Of a stretch of DNA of 52,500 bases, positions 8,702 to 18,151 are shown piece by piece. A program made the translations under genes and the position numbers. Source of the DNA: Nitrobacter winogradskyi (lineage in GTDB: Bacteria > Pseudomonadota > Alphaproteobacteria > Rhizobiales > Xanthobacteraceae); contig NZ_BJNF01000024.1 in the NCBI RefSeq assembly GCF_006539545.1, positions 1-52,500 of the forward strand. Reading direction: 5' to 3'. The first letter of the stretch is position 1; every line of letters starts with the position of its first letter. The notes under the pieces are model-generated. The model had not been told where the DNA came from, did no database searches, and saw nothing but the letters and a program-made list of their open reading frames with translations.

Positions 8702-9916
8702 TTACGAAAACGCCGGGATGCCGGTGATGGCGCGGCCCAGCACCAGCGCATGGACGTCGTGGGTGCCTTCATAAGTATTGACGGCCTCAAGGTTCGCAGC
8801 ATGGCGCATCACGTGATATTCGATCTGAATCCCGTTGCCGCCGTGCATATCGCGCGCGGCCCGCGCGATATCGAGCGCCTTGCCGCAATTGTTGCGCTTG
8901 ATGATGGAGATCATCTCCGGCGTCATCCTGCCCTCGTCCATCAACCGTCCGATGCGCAAGGTACCTTGAAGTCCAAGCGCGATGTCGGTCTGCATGTCCG
9001 CGAGTTTCTTCTGCACCAGTTGCGCCGCCGCCAGCGGGCGGCCGAACTGCTTTCGTTCCAGCACGTACGTCCGCGCGCGGTGCATGCAGTCTTCGGCCGC
9101 GCCCATCACGCCCCATGAAATGCCGTAGCGCGCGCGGTTCAGGCAACCGAACGGGCCTTTCAGGCCGGATACGTTCGGCAGCAGGTTCTCCTCCGGCACC
9201 ACGACGCCATCCATCACGATCTCGCCGGTGACCGACGCCCGCAGGCTGAGCTTGCCGCCGATCTTCGGAGCTGACAGGCCCTTCATTCCTTTTTCGAGCA
9301 CGAAGCCGCGGATCTGGTTGTCATGCGCCGCCGACCTTGCCCAGACCACGAACAAATCCGCGATCGGCGCGTTGGAGATCCACGTTTTCGAGCCGGTCAG
9401 CCGGTAGCCGTCCGACACCTTCTCGGCGCGGCTTCTCATGCCGCCGGGATCGGAACCGGCGTCCGGCTCGGTCAGGCCGAAACAGCCGACCCATTCGCCG
9501 GTCGCAAGCCGGGGAAGATACCTCTTGCGCTGGTTCTCGTCGCCATAGGCATAGATCGGATACATCACCAGCGAGGACTGCACCGAATTCATCGAGCGGT
9601 AGCCGGAGTCCACACGCTCGATCTCGCGCGCGACGAGGCCGTAGGCGACGTAGCTGGCATCCGCACAGCCATATTCCTGCGGAAGGGTAATGCCGTTCAG
9701 ACCAAGCTCGCCCATCTCATTGAAGATCTCGCGGTCGGTCTTCTCGTCCTGATAGGCTTTAACGATGCGCGGCAGCAGCTTGTCCTGCGCATAGGCCCGC
9801 GCGGTGTCGCGGATCATGCGCTCGTCTTCGGTCAACTGATCGTCCAGCCTGAACGGATCATCCCATTGAAAACTGACCGGTGCGGGCTTGTCCTTGCTCT
9901 GCGGACGAACACTCAT
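8702..9916 (-). CDS. gcdH: Glutaryl-CoA dehydrogenase
   Basis: Acyl-CoA dehydrogenase of 404 aa that matches glutaryl-CoA dehydrogenase, which oxidises and decarboxylates glutaryl-CoA to crotonyl-CoA with FAD in lysine/tryptophan and aromatic breakdown. [12 protein letters not shown]-type FAD-binding text is present as [16 protein letters not shown], followed by [19 protein letters not shown]. The catalytic Glu lies in [18 protein letters not shown] (Glu383). AAGGGA lies before the ATG. No electron-transfer flavoprotein or CoA-transferase gene is next to it. Confidence 0.9.
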   Translation of the reverse strand: MSVRPQSKDKPAPVSFQWDDPFRLDDQLTEDERMIRDTARAYAQDKLLPRIVKAYQDEKTDREIFNEMGELGLNGITLPQEYGCADASYVAYGLVAREIERVDSGYRSMNSVQSSLVMYPIYAYGDENQRKRYLPRLATGEWVGCFGLTEPDAGSDPGGMRSRAEKVSDGYRLTGSKTWISNAPIADLFVVWARSAAHDNQIRGFVLEKGMKGLSAPKIGGKLSLRASVTGEIVMDGVVVPEENLLPNVSGLKGPFGCLNRARYGISWGVMGAAEDCMHRARTYVLERKQFGRPLAAAQLVQKKLADMQTDIALGLQGTLRIGRLMDEGRMTPEMISIIKRNNCGKALDIARAARDMHGGNGIQIEYHVMRHAANLEAVNTYEGTHDVHALVLGRAITGIPAFS

Positions 9917-10004
9917 GACAATCCCTTCACGCCGTTCCGGATACCGATGTCGGCAAGGTCACGATCGATGAAAGTATATCCGTAATCCAACGCTACAGCC
10001 ACCG

Positions 10005-11081
10005 TCAGGTTTCAAGGTGTTCGTTCGAAACGATCTCGATGCCGAAACCGGAAAGTCCCTTGTAGTCATACGCCGACGATGTCAGATGCCGGATCGACGT
10101 CACCCCGAGATCGCGCAGGATCTGCGCGCCGACGCCGACCTCTCGCCATTGCCTGTTGCGATCGGCTTCCGCTGAACCCTCTTCGGGGAGCGGCGCCACC
10201 GGCACTCCCGCGGCGCCGTCCCTCAGATAGACCAGCACACCACGGCCGTCCGTCCTGAAGTGTTCGAGCACCTTCTCCATGCGCTTCGGCCCGGCGAAGA
10301 TATCGCGCACGATGTTGGATTTGTGGAAACGGGTCAGGACATTCCTGCCGTCGCCGATGCCGTTATAGACGAACGCGACGTGAGCTATGGAATCGAACGG
10401 CGAGCGGTAGGCATAGCCCTGCAGCGGCCCTATCGGGCTGTCGATTGCAAACTCCGAGACCCGTTCGATCAGTTTCTCGCGCGCCTGACGATACGCGATG
10501 ATATCGGCGATGGTCACATGCCTGAGCCCGTGCGCGTCAGCGAACCGGGCCACCTGCTCGCCCTTCATCACCGTGCCGTCGTCGTTCATCAGTTCGCTGA
10601 TGACACCGACCGGCGGCAGGCCCGCCAGCCTGCAAAGATCGACCGCCGCTTCGGTATGGCCCGCGCGCAGCAGCACGCCGCCGTTACGCGCGATCAGAGG
10701 GAAGATGTGTCCGGGCCTCGCGAAATCGCTGGCGCCGGAGTTGGGATTGGCGAGCGCGCGGCAGCAGGAAGCCCGCTCTTCGGCGGAAATGCCGGTGCCG
10801 CCGTCCGGCTTGTAGTCGATCGAGACGGTGAAGGCCGTGGTATGGTTGGACTCGTTATGCGCGACCATCGGATCGAGCCGCAGCCGTTGCGCGTCCTCCA
10901 TGGTGATCGGCGCGCAAACGATGCCTGACGTATGCCGGATGACGAACGCCATCTTCTCCGCGGTGCACAGCGAGGCCGCGACGATCAGGTCGCCCTCCCC
11001 CTCGCGATCCTCGTCATCGGTGACCACGACGATTTCGCCGCTGGTGAAGGCCTGGAGGATTTCCGGTATCGGATGGGGCAT
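10005..11081 (-). CDS. ribB: 3,4-dihydroxy-2-butanone-4-phosphate synthase with degenerate RibA domain
   Basis: The N-terminal ~200 residues form DHBP synthase, which makes the four-carbon riboflavin precursor from ribulose 5-phosphate. The acidic active-site loop is DREGEGD (residues 25-31), with HTSGIVC, HNESNHTTAFTVSIDY and RAGHTEAAVDL. The C-terminal ~150 residues align in layout with GTP cyclohydrolase II but lack its zinc Cys triad and the CDCG region, so this half is probably not a cyclohydrolase; this is the RibBX-type arrangement known in proteobacteria. I chose MPHPIPEIL at 11081. The frame extends 31 more codons upstream with non-typical residues. A separate ribA is expected elsewhere. 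Confidence 0.87.
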   Translation of the reverse strand: MPHPIPEILQAFTSGEIVVVTDDEDREGEGDLIVAASLCTAEKMAFVIRHTSGIVCAPITMEDAQRLRLDPMVAHNESNHTTAFTVSIDYKPDGGTGISAEERASCCRALANPNSGASDFARPGHIFPLIARNGGVLLRAGHTEAAVDLCRLAGLPPVGVISELMNDDGTVMKGEQVARFADAHGLRHVTIADIIAYRQAREKLIERVSEFAIDSPIGPLQGYAYRSPFDSIAHVAFVYNGIGDGRNVLTRFHKSNIVRDIFAGPKRMEKVLEHFRTDGRGVLVYLRDGAAGVPVAPLPEEGSAEADRNRQWREVGVGAQILRDLGVTSIRHLTSSAYDYKGLSGFGIEIVSNEHLET

Positions 11082-11218
11082 GGTTCTGCGCGTTCCCGTT
11101 TGACGGAAGCTCGTATGACGCAGAGCGGCCGGCGGCGCAACCGAGGCGATCCGCAAAAGCGGTCGCGCCATCATGCCATCATAGATGATCCGGCAGGGTG
11201 AACCCGCGCCTGGATCAG

Positions 11219-12943
11219 CTAAGGCAGCACCTCCCGCCGCCCTTCCAGGAGAGCGTCGGTCTCTGCGCGCTTGTCGGCCAGCAGCCCGTTTTCCGCAGCC
11301 TCGATCGCCGCGAACAATTCCTGCGCGTCGGTCAGGCGGGTGAGCGTCACGTAATCCGCGCCGGCGGCATATTGATCCTCGACGTCCAACAACCGGTCCG
11401 CTCTCGAGATGATCTTCGCCGTCGGGTTCAGCGCGCGGACGTGACGGACGAGCTTTTCATTATTAGCGCCCTTGAGCAGCGAGTCCGGCACACTCAGAAT
11501 GATGATCTCGGCGCTGCCGACCCCGGCATGGACCAGCGTATCCACATTGCTGATGTCGCCATAAGTAACTTGAAGGCCGCGGCCGGAGAGGGTCTTGAAC
11601 ACCAGCGGATTGAAGTCGACCACCCCGATCTGGTCCAGCATCGCCTCGTCCCGGCGTTCGATCTCGTTCAGCAGCGCGCTGGCGGCCCGGAAGAATCCAA
11701 GAATGACAATGCGTCGCGGCTCGCCATGAGCCCCTGCGCCATGTCCTCCCTCCCCTGCCTGGAGGCGGTCGAGATCCCGAAAGCCGAGCCGCTTCAGAAG
11801 CCTGATGGCCCGCCGCGAGAGTTGATCGCTCCGGCCTATGGCGAACGTGCTCAGCACCGCCAACACCACGAACGCGAACGACACCGCGCTCGCTGTCTCG
11901 CTCTGGATATGACCCGCAATCAGTCCGGTTTGAATCACGACGAGCGAGAACTCGCTGATCTGCGCCAGATTGATGGCCGGCAGCAGGCTGGCGCGCAGAC
12001 CCTGCTTCATCAGGTACAGGGGCAGGAAGGTGGTGGCGAGACGGCTCGCCACGGTGAAGGCCGCGATCATCAGCGCGAGCCCGATCACCGATCCGTTCGG
12101 AATCGGAATGGTCATGCCCAGCGCGACGAAGAACAGCGTGATGAAGAAGTCGCGCAGCGTCGTCACCTTGGCGGTGACATCGAGCGCGTAGGGGAAGGTC
12201 GAAAGCGAGACGCCGGCCACCAGCGAACCCATCTCGCGGGATAGATGCAACTGTTCAGCGATTTCGCCGATCAGAAAGCACCACGCCAGCGCGCCGAGCA
12301 GCACCAGTTCGGGACGGCGCGCGATCTGATGAAACAGGAAAGGCAGAACATAGCGGCTGACGATCAGCGCGGTCGCGACCAGCGTGGCGACCCGCGCGAT
12401 CGAGAGCAGGACAATGGACATGTGAAGATCGTCGAGACTGGGCTGGACCGCCAGGAACAGGATCGCGAAGACGTCCTGCAGCACCAGCACGCCGAGTGTG
12501 ACGCGGCCCGGCAGCGTATCGAGCTCATGCTTTTCGTAAAGCACCTTGACGATGATGACCGTACTCGAGAGCGCACATGCGACGCAGAGATAAAGCGCGT
12601 CGAACCCGCCGTCCGGCAGACCGATGGCCAGGAAGAACAGCGCGCCGAGAATACAGCCCCCGAGCAACTGGCCGCCGCCGGCGATCAGGATCACCGGCCC
12701 CGCGCGCATGATCTTCTTCAGGTCGATTTCCAGGCCGATCATGAAAAGCATGAAGATCAGGCCGAGTTCGGAAATGGTCCGGATCGATTCCTGCGATTTG
12801 ACCCATCCCATTCCGAACGGGCCGATGAAGAACCCGGCCAGCAGATAGGCCAGGATCAGCGGCTGCCGGGAGAAATGCGCGGCCAGCCCGAGACCCCAGG
12901 CAAACAGGATGCAAAGCGTGATGTCGCCGATGAGTTGGTGCAT
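11219..12943 (-). CDS. CPA2-family cation:proton antiporter with TrkA-N-like domain
   Basis: Membrane antiporter of 574 aa like KefB/KefC/YbaL. Twelve or so hydrophobic segments cover residues 1-385, with family text such as LAYLLAGFFIGPFGMGW, LGLIFMLFMIGLEID and a GVLVLQDVFAILFL segment. A cytoplasmic nucleotide-binding-like domain follows from about residue 412 (RRIVILGFFRAASALL). The usual GxGxxG of RCK/TrkA-N domains is altered to GFFRAA, so NAD binding may be lost. It probably exchanges K+ or Na+ for H+. It ends 138 bases from the ribB start. Confidence 0.87.
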   Translation of the reverse strand: MHQLIGDITLCILFAWGLGLAAHFSRQPLILAYLLAGFFIGPFGMGWVKSQESIRTISELGLIFMLFMIGLEIDLKKIMRAGPVILIAGGGQLLGGCILGALFFLAIGLPDGGFDALYLCVACALSSTVIIVKVLYEKHELDTLPGRVTLGVLVLQDVFAILFLAVQPSLDDLHMSIVLLSIARVATLVATALIVSRYVLPFLFHQIARRPELVLLGALAWCFLIGEIAEQLHLSREMGSLVAGVSLSTFPYALDVTAKVTTLRDFFITLFFVALGMTIPIPNGSVIGLALMIAAFTVASRLATTFLPLYLMKQGLRASLLPAINLAQISEFSLVVIQTGLIAGHIQSETASAVSFAFVVLAVLSTFAIGRSDQLSRRAIRLLKRLGFRDLDRLQAGEGGHGAGAHGEPRRIVILGFFRAASALLNEIERRDEAMLDQIGVVDFNPLVFKTLSGRGLQVTYGDISNVDTLVHAGVGSAEIIILSVPDSLLKGANNEKLVRHVRALNPTAKIISRADRLLDVEDQYAAGADYVTLTRLTDAQELFAAIEAAENGLLADKRAETDALLEGRREVLP

Positions 12944-13036
12944 TCCCCTCAGCCGGTCGCATATCTCAAACGCTCAGGCAAGGTGCGCCGTCGCCGCCGA
13001 CTTCGCCGAGCCTTCAACACTACATGTGAGAAGGAA

Positions 13037-13113
13037 TGGTAGCGAGGGAGGGACTCGAACCCCCGACCCCAGGATTATGATTCCCGTGCTCTAACCAGCT
13101 GAGCTACCTCGCC
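13037..13113 (-). tRNA. tRNA-Met (anticodon CAT)
   Basis: A complete 77-nt cloverleaf reads on the minus strand. The acceptor stem GGCGAGG pairs with CCTCGCT (one G-T pair) and CCA is encoded. The D-arm is GCTC/GAGC, the anticodon stem CGGGA/TCCTG encloses loop ATCATAA with anticodon CAT after T33, and the T-arm contains GGTTCGAGTCC. It is most likely elongator tRNA-Met; a lysidine-modified tRNA-Ile2 also has CAT and cannot be fully excluded by eye. Confidence 0.95.
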
Positions 13114-13150
13114 ACAGTGTTCACGATCGACGACGACGTGAACGCGCGGC

Positions 13151-13179
13151 ATATAAAAAGCCGCTCACGGGTGTGTCAA
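13151..13179 (-). promoter_or_regulatory. Sigma-70 promoter of the tRNA gene
   Basis: On the minus strand TTGACA (13174-13179) and TTATAT (13151-13156) are separated by exactly 17 bases. Transcription would start about 30 bases before the mature tRNA 5' end at 13113. Confidence 0.78.
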
Positions 13180-13220
13180 GCAAAGCCGCGGGATATGCCA
13201 GCTTACCGATTGGATCAGGC

Positions 13221-13565
13221 TTATTTCGGCCGCACGGCAGGGTCGCCGCCGGGAGTGCCGGGCGGTGGAATCACCGGCGTATTGCCGCCTTCCGGGGTCG
13301 GCGCGCGAATCTCCGGATCGATCCCCGGAGGTGGGCACAGCACGCCATCGGACTTCGCCAGCTTGTCGCCCAGCTGCTCCTTGCGCTCGTCCGCCGTTCC
13401 GTTCTGCGCGGGCGCATCGTGAGGAGCGCATTTCGGAGAATTCGGCGAAGGTGGCGGTGCCGCCGTCGCACCGGGCGGAGTTGCCACTGTCGGCGGGGCC
13501 TGCGCGAACGCAACATCGGCGAACGCCACAAAAGCGATCAACAGGGAAAGATTTCTCATCCGCAT
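13221..13565 (-). CDS. Secreted Pro-rich hypothetical protein
   Basis: A 114-aa product starts with a clear signal peptide (MRMRNLSLLIAFVAFADVAFA, cleavage near AFA-QA). The mature part is rich in Pro, Ala and Gly, has two Cys (CAPHDAP and VLCPPPGIDPEI), and ends in repeated PPG/PGG turns. I recognise this as a common but uncharacterised Bradyrhizobiaceae type. Either of two in-frame ATG codons (13565 or 13559) could start it. The tRNA lies downstream. Confidence 0.72.
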   Translation of the reverse strand: MRMRNLSLLIAFVAFADVAFAQAPPTVATPPGATAAPPPSPNSPKCAPHDAPAQNGTADERKEQLGDKLAKSDGVLCPPPGIDPEIRAPTPEGGNTPVIPPPGTPGGDPAVRPK

Positions 13566-13605
13566 GGAGCGGCAACGAATGGCGGCAGCGGAGGTTCCGA
13601 TGCCG

Positions 13606-14244
13606 TCAGGATTTGCGGTAGCGGATCAGCGAAAAATGTCCGAGCGGCCGCATCAGGCGGCGTTCCGAGAGAGTGACGCCGCCATGTTTCGCGGCCCAGT
13701 TCACGAGGCGGGCCCAGGGGAACTCCGGACGCCAGCCAAGCCGCCGGGCCAACGGCGCGAAGGCCAGTTCGAATACGCGGCGCGGCCCGCCGTCGGCGCC
13801 AATATGATTGACCAGAATCAGCTCTCCACCCGGCTTCAGCACGCGGACAAAATCGTCAAGCGTCGCTTCGGGATCCGGCACCGCCGTGATGACAAACTGC
13901 GCCACCACCGCGTCAAAAAAAGCATCGGGAAACGCCAGATTCCTGGCATCCATCACCGCCAGCGTTTCGACGTTGGCGAGGTTCAGCGAGCGCACCCGCT
14001 GCTGCGCCTTGCGCAGCATCGGCTCGGAAAGATCCACGCCATACAGTTTCGTCGTGGAGGCATAATCCGACAGCGACAGTCCGGTGCCTACGCCAACATC
14101 GAGGATGTGCCCGCCGATTGCATTGGCGATTTCGATCGTGGACTGACGCCCGGGATCGAAGACCTTGCCGAATACCAGATCGTATACCGGCGCCCAGAGG
14201 CCATAGGCCCTGGCGACGCCCGCGCGGTCGATGTCGTTACCCAT
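13606..14244 (-). CDS. pmtA: SAM-dependent methyltransferase, PmtA-like
   Basis: Class I methyltransferase of 212 aa. The SAM-binding motif is LDVGVGTGLSL, with GVDLSEPML, VMDARNLAFPDAFFDAVV and a GGELILVNHI post-motif. The opening ARAYGLWAPVYDLVFGKVFDPGR and the ending LGHFSLIRYRK strongly resemble the Rhodobacter-type phosphatidylethanolamine N-methyltransferase, which makes phosphatidylcholine in the inner membrane. It is 22 bp downstream of mnmA on the same strand, so probably co-transcribed. The substrate assignment is from family likeness only. Confidence 0.68.
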   Translation of the reverse strand: MGNDIDRAGVARAYGLWAPVYDLVFGKVFDPGRQSTIEIANAIGGHILDVGVGTGLSLSDYASTTKLYGVDLSEPMLRKAQQRVRSLNLANVETLAVMDARNLAFPDAFFDAVVAQFVITAVPDPEATLDDFVRVLKPGGELILVNHIGADGGPRRVFELAFAPLARRLGWRPEFPWARLVNWAAKHGGVTLSERRLMRPLGHFSLIRYRKS

Positions 14245-14266
14245 GCTTCCCGTGCGTCCCGGATGT

Positions 14267-15469
14267 CTACCCGCGCAACTCGGCGGCGAAAGATTGTGCC
14301 AGCGTGCCGTTCTGAGCCGCGGCTTCGTCAGCGCGCTGCGCCATGGCCTGCGCGATGAATCCGCCGCCGAGCACCCGCGACTGCCCTTCCGTCCCGTCAT
14401 AGAAGACACAGGCCTGACCGGGCGATACGCCCTCCTCGCCGGCCACAAGTTCGACCTCGTAGCGGCCATCGACGACACGCAGCCATGCCGGCTGGGGTTT
14501 ACGCGTCGAACGCACCCGCACGAACAGCTCAAGCCCGCCACCGATCGCGCGATCAAGCGCGCCGTCGCCAATCCAGTTGACATCGCGCAGGACGATGCGA
14601 TGCATCTTGAGCGCCTCGCGCGGCCCCACCACGACGCGCCGGTTCGCGGCATCGAGACTGAGAACGTAAAGCGGCGCGCCGGAGGCGATGCCGAGGCCAC
14701 GGCGCTGTCCCACCGTGAAATGCACGATACCCTCGTGGTGGCCGATGACATGCCCGTCGAGATCGACGATATCGCCTGATACCATCGCGTTCGGCTTCAA
14801 CCGGCTGATGATATCGGTGTAGCGGCCGGTCGGCACGAAGCAAATATCCTGGCTGTCATGCTTGTCGGCAACCGAAAGCCCGAAGCTGCGCGCCAGTTCG
14901 CGGGTCTGCTGCTTGGTCATATCGCCGAGCGGAAAGCGCAGAAAATCGAGCTGCTCCCTCGTGGTGGCGAACAGGAAATAGCTCTGGTCGCGGTCCGTGT
15001 CCGCCGCGCAGAGCAGCGCGCGCGATCCATCGGCCAAACGGCGCGAGGAGACGTAATGACCCGTCGCCAGCGCGGCCGCGCCAAGCTCGCGCGCGGTGGC
15101 GAGCAGATCGCGGAATTTGACCAGCCGGTTGCACTCGATGCAAGGCACCGGCGTCTCGCCCGACGCATAGCTGTCCGCGAAATTCTCGATCACGGTTTCG
15201 CGGAAGCGGCTTTCATAGTCCAGCACATAGTGCGGGACGCCAAGCCGCGCTGCTACGTTTCGCGCGTCATGAATGTCCTGGCCGGCGCAGCAGGCGCCCT
15301 TGCGATGAGTCGCGGCGCCATGATCGTAAAGCTGCAGGGTTATGCCGACGACATCGTACCCTTCCGACTTCAACAGCGCGGCCGTCACCGACGAATCGAC
15401 GCCGCCCGACATGGCGACCACGACCCGCGTGTCCTGAGGACGACCTTCCAAATCCAGACTGTTGAGCAT
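14267..15469 (-). CDS. mnmA: tRNA-specific 2-thiouridylase MnmA
   Basis: MnmA puts sulfur on U34 of tRNA-Lys, -Glu and -Gln, via adenylation and a persulfide. The 400-aa product has the PP-loop [10 protein letters not shown] near the N-terminus, the first catalytic Cys in [11 protein letters not shown], a second in [10 protein letters not shown], and the family block [15 protein letters not shown]. Length is slightly above the usual 360-380 because of a C-terminal extension. I chose the ATG at 15469 over an upstream TTG at 15481. pmtA follows after 22 bp. Confidence 0.93.
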   Translation of the reverse strand: MLNSLDLEGRPQDTRVVVAMSGGVDSSVTAALLKSEGYDVVGITLQLYDHGAATHRKGACCAGQDIHDARNVAARLGVPHYVLDYESRFRETVIENFADSYASGETPVPCIECNRLVKFRDLLATARELGAAALATGHYVSSRRLADGSRALLCAADTDRDQSYFLFATTREQLDFLRFPLGDMTKQQTRELARSFGLSVADKHDSQDICFVPTGRYTDIISRLKPNAMVSGDIVDLDGHVIGHHEGIVHFTVGQRRGLGIASGAPLYVLSLDAANRRVVVGPREALKMHRIVLRDVNWIGDGALDRAIGGGLELFVRVRSTRKPQPAWLRVVDGRYEVELVAGEEGVSPGQACVFYDGTEGQSRVLGGGFIAQAMAQRADEAAAQNGTLAQSFAAELRG

Positions 15470-15481
15470 TGATCCCGTCAA

Positions 15482-15794
15482 TTCATGAGACCGCGCAAGA
15501 TCACATCCGCCTTGCGGATCGGAAACCTCTCAGTGTTCAGGAGCGGATTCCGCCCCGTCAAAGCCAACCGAAAGACCAGCCCTTAATATAGTCCGTATTC
15601 CTGCGAGGCAATCACGGCCAGACGACGACAGCGGACGGCAAATCTTGCCGCCGGGCAGAAAGAAAGCAGTCCGGACCGGCGGGTTCAGCCCGTCCGGCTC
15701 TATAACTCATTGACCGTCATCAATATTTTTTCTCCCGCAACATGGCCCGGTCCTTGCTGCTTGCCTCGACGACTCTATCAGCAAGAGGTTGGCT
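15482..15794. other. Divergent intergenic region between mnmA and fliK
   Basis: About 310 bases with no protein frame of substance. It holds the palindrome GGCAA-ATC-TTGCC (15637-15649) and an inverted pair CCGGAC/GTCCGG near 15674-15697. Promoters for both genes should lie here, but I cannot point to convincing -35/-10 boxes. Confidence 0.5.
15637..15649. promoter_or_regulatory. GGCAA-N3-TTGCC palindrome upstream of fliK
   Basis: GGCAA and TTGCC are inverse complements around ATC, extended by one C/G pair on each side. The same arms with TAT in the middle lie 40 bases before fliF (18547-18559). A role as a binding site for a flagellar regulator is inference. Confidence 0.45.
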
Positions 15795-17264
15795 GTGCGT
15801 AGCGTGACGACGAAACCCACCGCCAGTGTGTCTTTGCATAGCGCGCCACCGAATTCTCAGCGCGGCGACCGGCCATCCGGCGATGCTTTCGGAACGCTGG
15901 TCGATGCCAGCATGCAAGGTTCGGATATCACGGTCGCGCAGCCGGGGAATTCGCGTGATCCGCTCAATGCACGTCCCTCTGTTACCGGTCCGAACCGCGT
16001 CATGCGGGAGCCGGCGGGCAACTCCCGGGCATCGTCCGCCCCGCCACCTCAGTCAAATCCAGTGGAAGCCGGCAGGGATATCCGGCAATCCTCCTTGAGC
16101 GCAGAACAATCGGGCGCCGAGAGCCGCCCTGGTCCCAAATACGACGATCCCGAAATCGCGCCGGCCGGAAATGCTTTCGACTCTCCACAGGAGGTTTCGG
16201 ACACGGCCGACCCCAGCGCTTCGCCGGAGACGATGGCAACGCCGCCTGCGGTGGTCGTGCCGGTTACGACACCTGTCATGGTAGCTCCTGCCGGTTCAAC
16301 CGCCGAGCCGATTCCCGATGCCGTGGGAGGGCCGCTGGCGCAGCAGACCCGCGCGATGGCGACATCGCCCGCGAATGCCGGCATCGATCCGACCCTCGCG
16401 ATGGATACTGAAGCCGTCGCCGCGGCGGTCCTTCAAGAGACGCCCGATACCGGGCAGGCGGTGCGGACCGTCATGCAAACCGAAGGCGCCCTCGCGGCGG
16501 CGGTCGCCACGGAAATCCAGCCCGAACCGGATATGCCGGCCGTGCCAGCCCAGCCGGCGGCAGGCGGCGATCCCGTCCCGTCGCACGACGCCACTCTCTC
16601 CGATCACAAGCATGATGCCGCCGAGAGTGCGAAGAAGGCTGCGTCCGAGACCGGCACATTCTCCACGCAAACGGAAACCAGTGCGCCGCATCCCACCCGC
16701 GCGCTCGACGCCGCGGCGACGCAGCCGCAATCAGGTCAGGTCGAGAGTCTGGGCATCAACGGCGTCCCCGCGCAGCCGCAGATTCCGTCCAACGCCACAG
16801 TAGCCGCGACGCCGCAATACAATGTCGCGGTGGCCACCGGCCCGGCCGTGCCGCTGAACGGGCTTGCGGTCCAGATCGCCGTCACGGCCCTGAGCGGCAA
16901 GAGCCGCTTCGAAATCCGGCTGGACCCCGCCGACCTCGGCCGCATCGATGTCCGCCTCGACGTCGACCGCCAGGGCCGAGTGACCTCGCACCTGACGGTG
17001 GAGAAGCCGGAAACGCTTGCGATGTTGCGGCAGGATGCGCCGCACCTCCAGCGGGCGCTACAGGACGCCGGCCTGAGGACGGGCGACGGCGGCCTCCAGT
17101 TCAGCCTGCGGGATCAATCCTCCCAGGAGCACACCGCGCGTGACGGCGCCGGGCGTCATAACCACCATCTGGTCGTGACGGAGGAGGACATCCCGGTCGC
17201 AGCAGCCGGACGGGATTATGGCCGGATCCTCGGATCGAATCGCGGCCTCGACATCAGGGTTTAA
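15795..17264 (+). CDS. fliK: Flagellar hook-length control protein FliK
   Basis: FliK measures hook length and switches the export gate from hook to filament substrates. The 489-aa product has a long, Ala/Pro/Thr-rich, probably disordered N-terminal and central part, and a folded C-terminal domain (about residues 340-440): VQIAVTALSGKSRFEIRLDPADLGRIDVRLDVD, quoted here only to LDPADLGRIDVRLDVD, is the flg_Hook signature. I chose GTG at 15795, six bases after AAGAGG; a TTG at 15789 is the alternative. It is followed at 11 bp by flgD, which fits the family role. Confidence 0.85.
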   Translation: MRSVTTKPTASVSLHSAPPNSQRGDRPSGDAFGTLVDASMQGSDITVAQPGNSRDPLNARPSVTGPNRVMREPAGNSRASSAPPPQSNPVEAGRDIRQSSLSAEQSGAESRPGPKYDDPEIAPAGNAFDSPQEVSDTADPSASPETMATPPAVVVPVTTPVMVAPAGSTAEPIPDAVGGPLAQQTRAMATSPANAGIDPTLAMDTEAVAAAVLQETPDTGQAVRTVMQTEGALAAAVATEIQPEPDMPAVPAQPAAGGDPVPSHDATLSDHKHDAAESAKKAASETGTFSTQTETSAPHPTRALDAAATQPQSGQVESLGINGVPAQPQIPSNATVAATPQYNVAVATGPAVPLNGLAVQIAVTALSGKSRFEIRLDPADLGRIDVRLDVDRQGRVTSHLTVEKPETLAMLRQDAPHLQRALQDAGLRTGDGGLQFSLRDQSSQEHTARDGAGRHNHHLVVTEEDIPVAAAGRDYGRILGSNRGLDIRV

Positions 17265-17274
17265 GGAGACGGAG

Positions 17275-17967
17275 ATGACGACGTCAGTGGGTTCTGCGGT
17301 TCAGCAGGTGGTGTCCGGCACGACGGCGCAGCCTGCCTCCTCCGCCGCTTCATCGGCAACATCCAGCACCGGCACGCTGGCCGGCAACTTCCAGACATTT
17401 CTCACACTGCTGACGACGCAATTGCAGAACCAGAATCCGCTCGACCCGCTGGACACCAACCAGTTCACTCAGCAACTCGTCCAGTTCGCGGGCGTCGAGC
17501 AGCAACTGAGGACCAACGACCAGCTTTCGAACCTGGTTTCATTGCAGCAGACCACGCAGGCCACGCAGGCGCTCGACTTCGTCGGAAAAAACGCCGTGAT
17601 CGACGGCAGCACCGCCGCCATGACCAACAATGCGGTCACATGGCATCTCGGTATTCCGACCGCCTCCACCCTCACGATCAACATCGCAAGCAGCACGGGC
17701 CAGAATGTCTTCTCCGGCTCTTACGGCGTCGATGCCGGCGACGATCAGGCCTTCTCCTGGAACGGCCTCGGCAATGACGGCACCCAATGGCCGGACGGCC
17801 AATACACGCTGACCGCCACGGCTGTCGATGCGTCGGGAAATCCGGTCGCGGTCTCGACCCAGATTCAGGGCCAGGTCAATTCCGTCGATCTGACCCAGTC
17901 CCCTCCGTTGCTGTCGATCGGCGGCCAGACCTACACCATCAACCAGATCAGGCGCATCGTGAACTGA
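17275..17967 (+). CDS. flgD: Flagellar hook assembly (capping) protein FlgD
   Basis: FlgD caps the growing hook and is needed for FlgE polymerisation. The 230-aa product has the N-terminal motif FLTLLTTQLQNQNPLDPLD, then NQFTQQLVQFAGVEQQL, diagnostic for FlgD, then the FlgD Ig/tudor-like part (FSWNGLGNDGTQWPDGQYT). AAGGAG overlaps the fliK stop and sits seven bases before the ATG, so the pair is translationally close and in one operon. Confidence 0.94.
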   Translation: MTTSVGSAVQQVVSGTTAQPASSAASSATSSTGTLAGNFQTFLTLLTTQLQNQNPLDPLDTNQFTQQLVQFAGVEQQLRTNDQLSNLVSLQQTTQATQALDFVGKNAVIDGSTAAMTNNAVTWHLGIPTASTLTINIASSTGQNVFSGSYGVDAGDDQAFSWNGLGNDGTQWPDGQYTLTATAVDASGNPVAVSTQIQGQVNSVDLTQSPPLLSIGGQTYTINQIRRIVN

Positions 17968-18080
17968 CAACGGATCGCTCGCGGCGGGTCCACTCATACT
18001 CCCATCCGGCGATCCGACGCCCGGCCAGACACGCGTCCAGAACAGGCCTTTCAAAGGAGAATCGTATTGAAGCCCTGAAC

Positions 18081-18095
18081 TTAGGCAAATTTTAA
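18081..18095. promoter_or_regulatory. CtrA-like box upstream of sciP
   Basis: TTAG-N7-TTAA (18081-18095) differs by one base from the CtrA consensus TTAA-N7-TTAA and lies 56 bases before sciP. In Caulobacter SciP and CtrA act on the same promoters, so a CtrA site here would make sense. Weak by itself. Confidence 0.4.
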
Positions 18096-18151
18096 GCCGC
18101 GTAGCGTAGGTATGTCGGTGAGTTCAATGGTTTAGAGTTTGTGAGTACGCC

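Noticed and set aside
11198-13042. Two long plus-strand frames opposite the antiporter
   Set aside because: They are GC-rich antisense shadows: Arg/Gln/Asp-rich, no domain text, while the minus strand has a full-length antiporter.
13037-13220. tRNA-Met as a possible integration site for an island
   Set aside because: No integrase, no direct repeat of the tRNA 3' end nearby, and the flanking genes are core genes.
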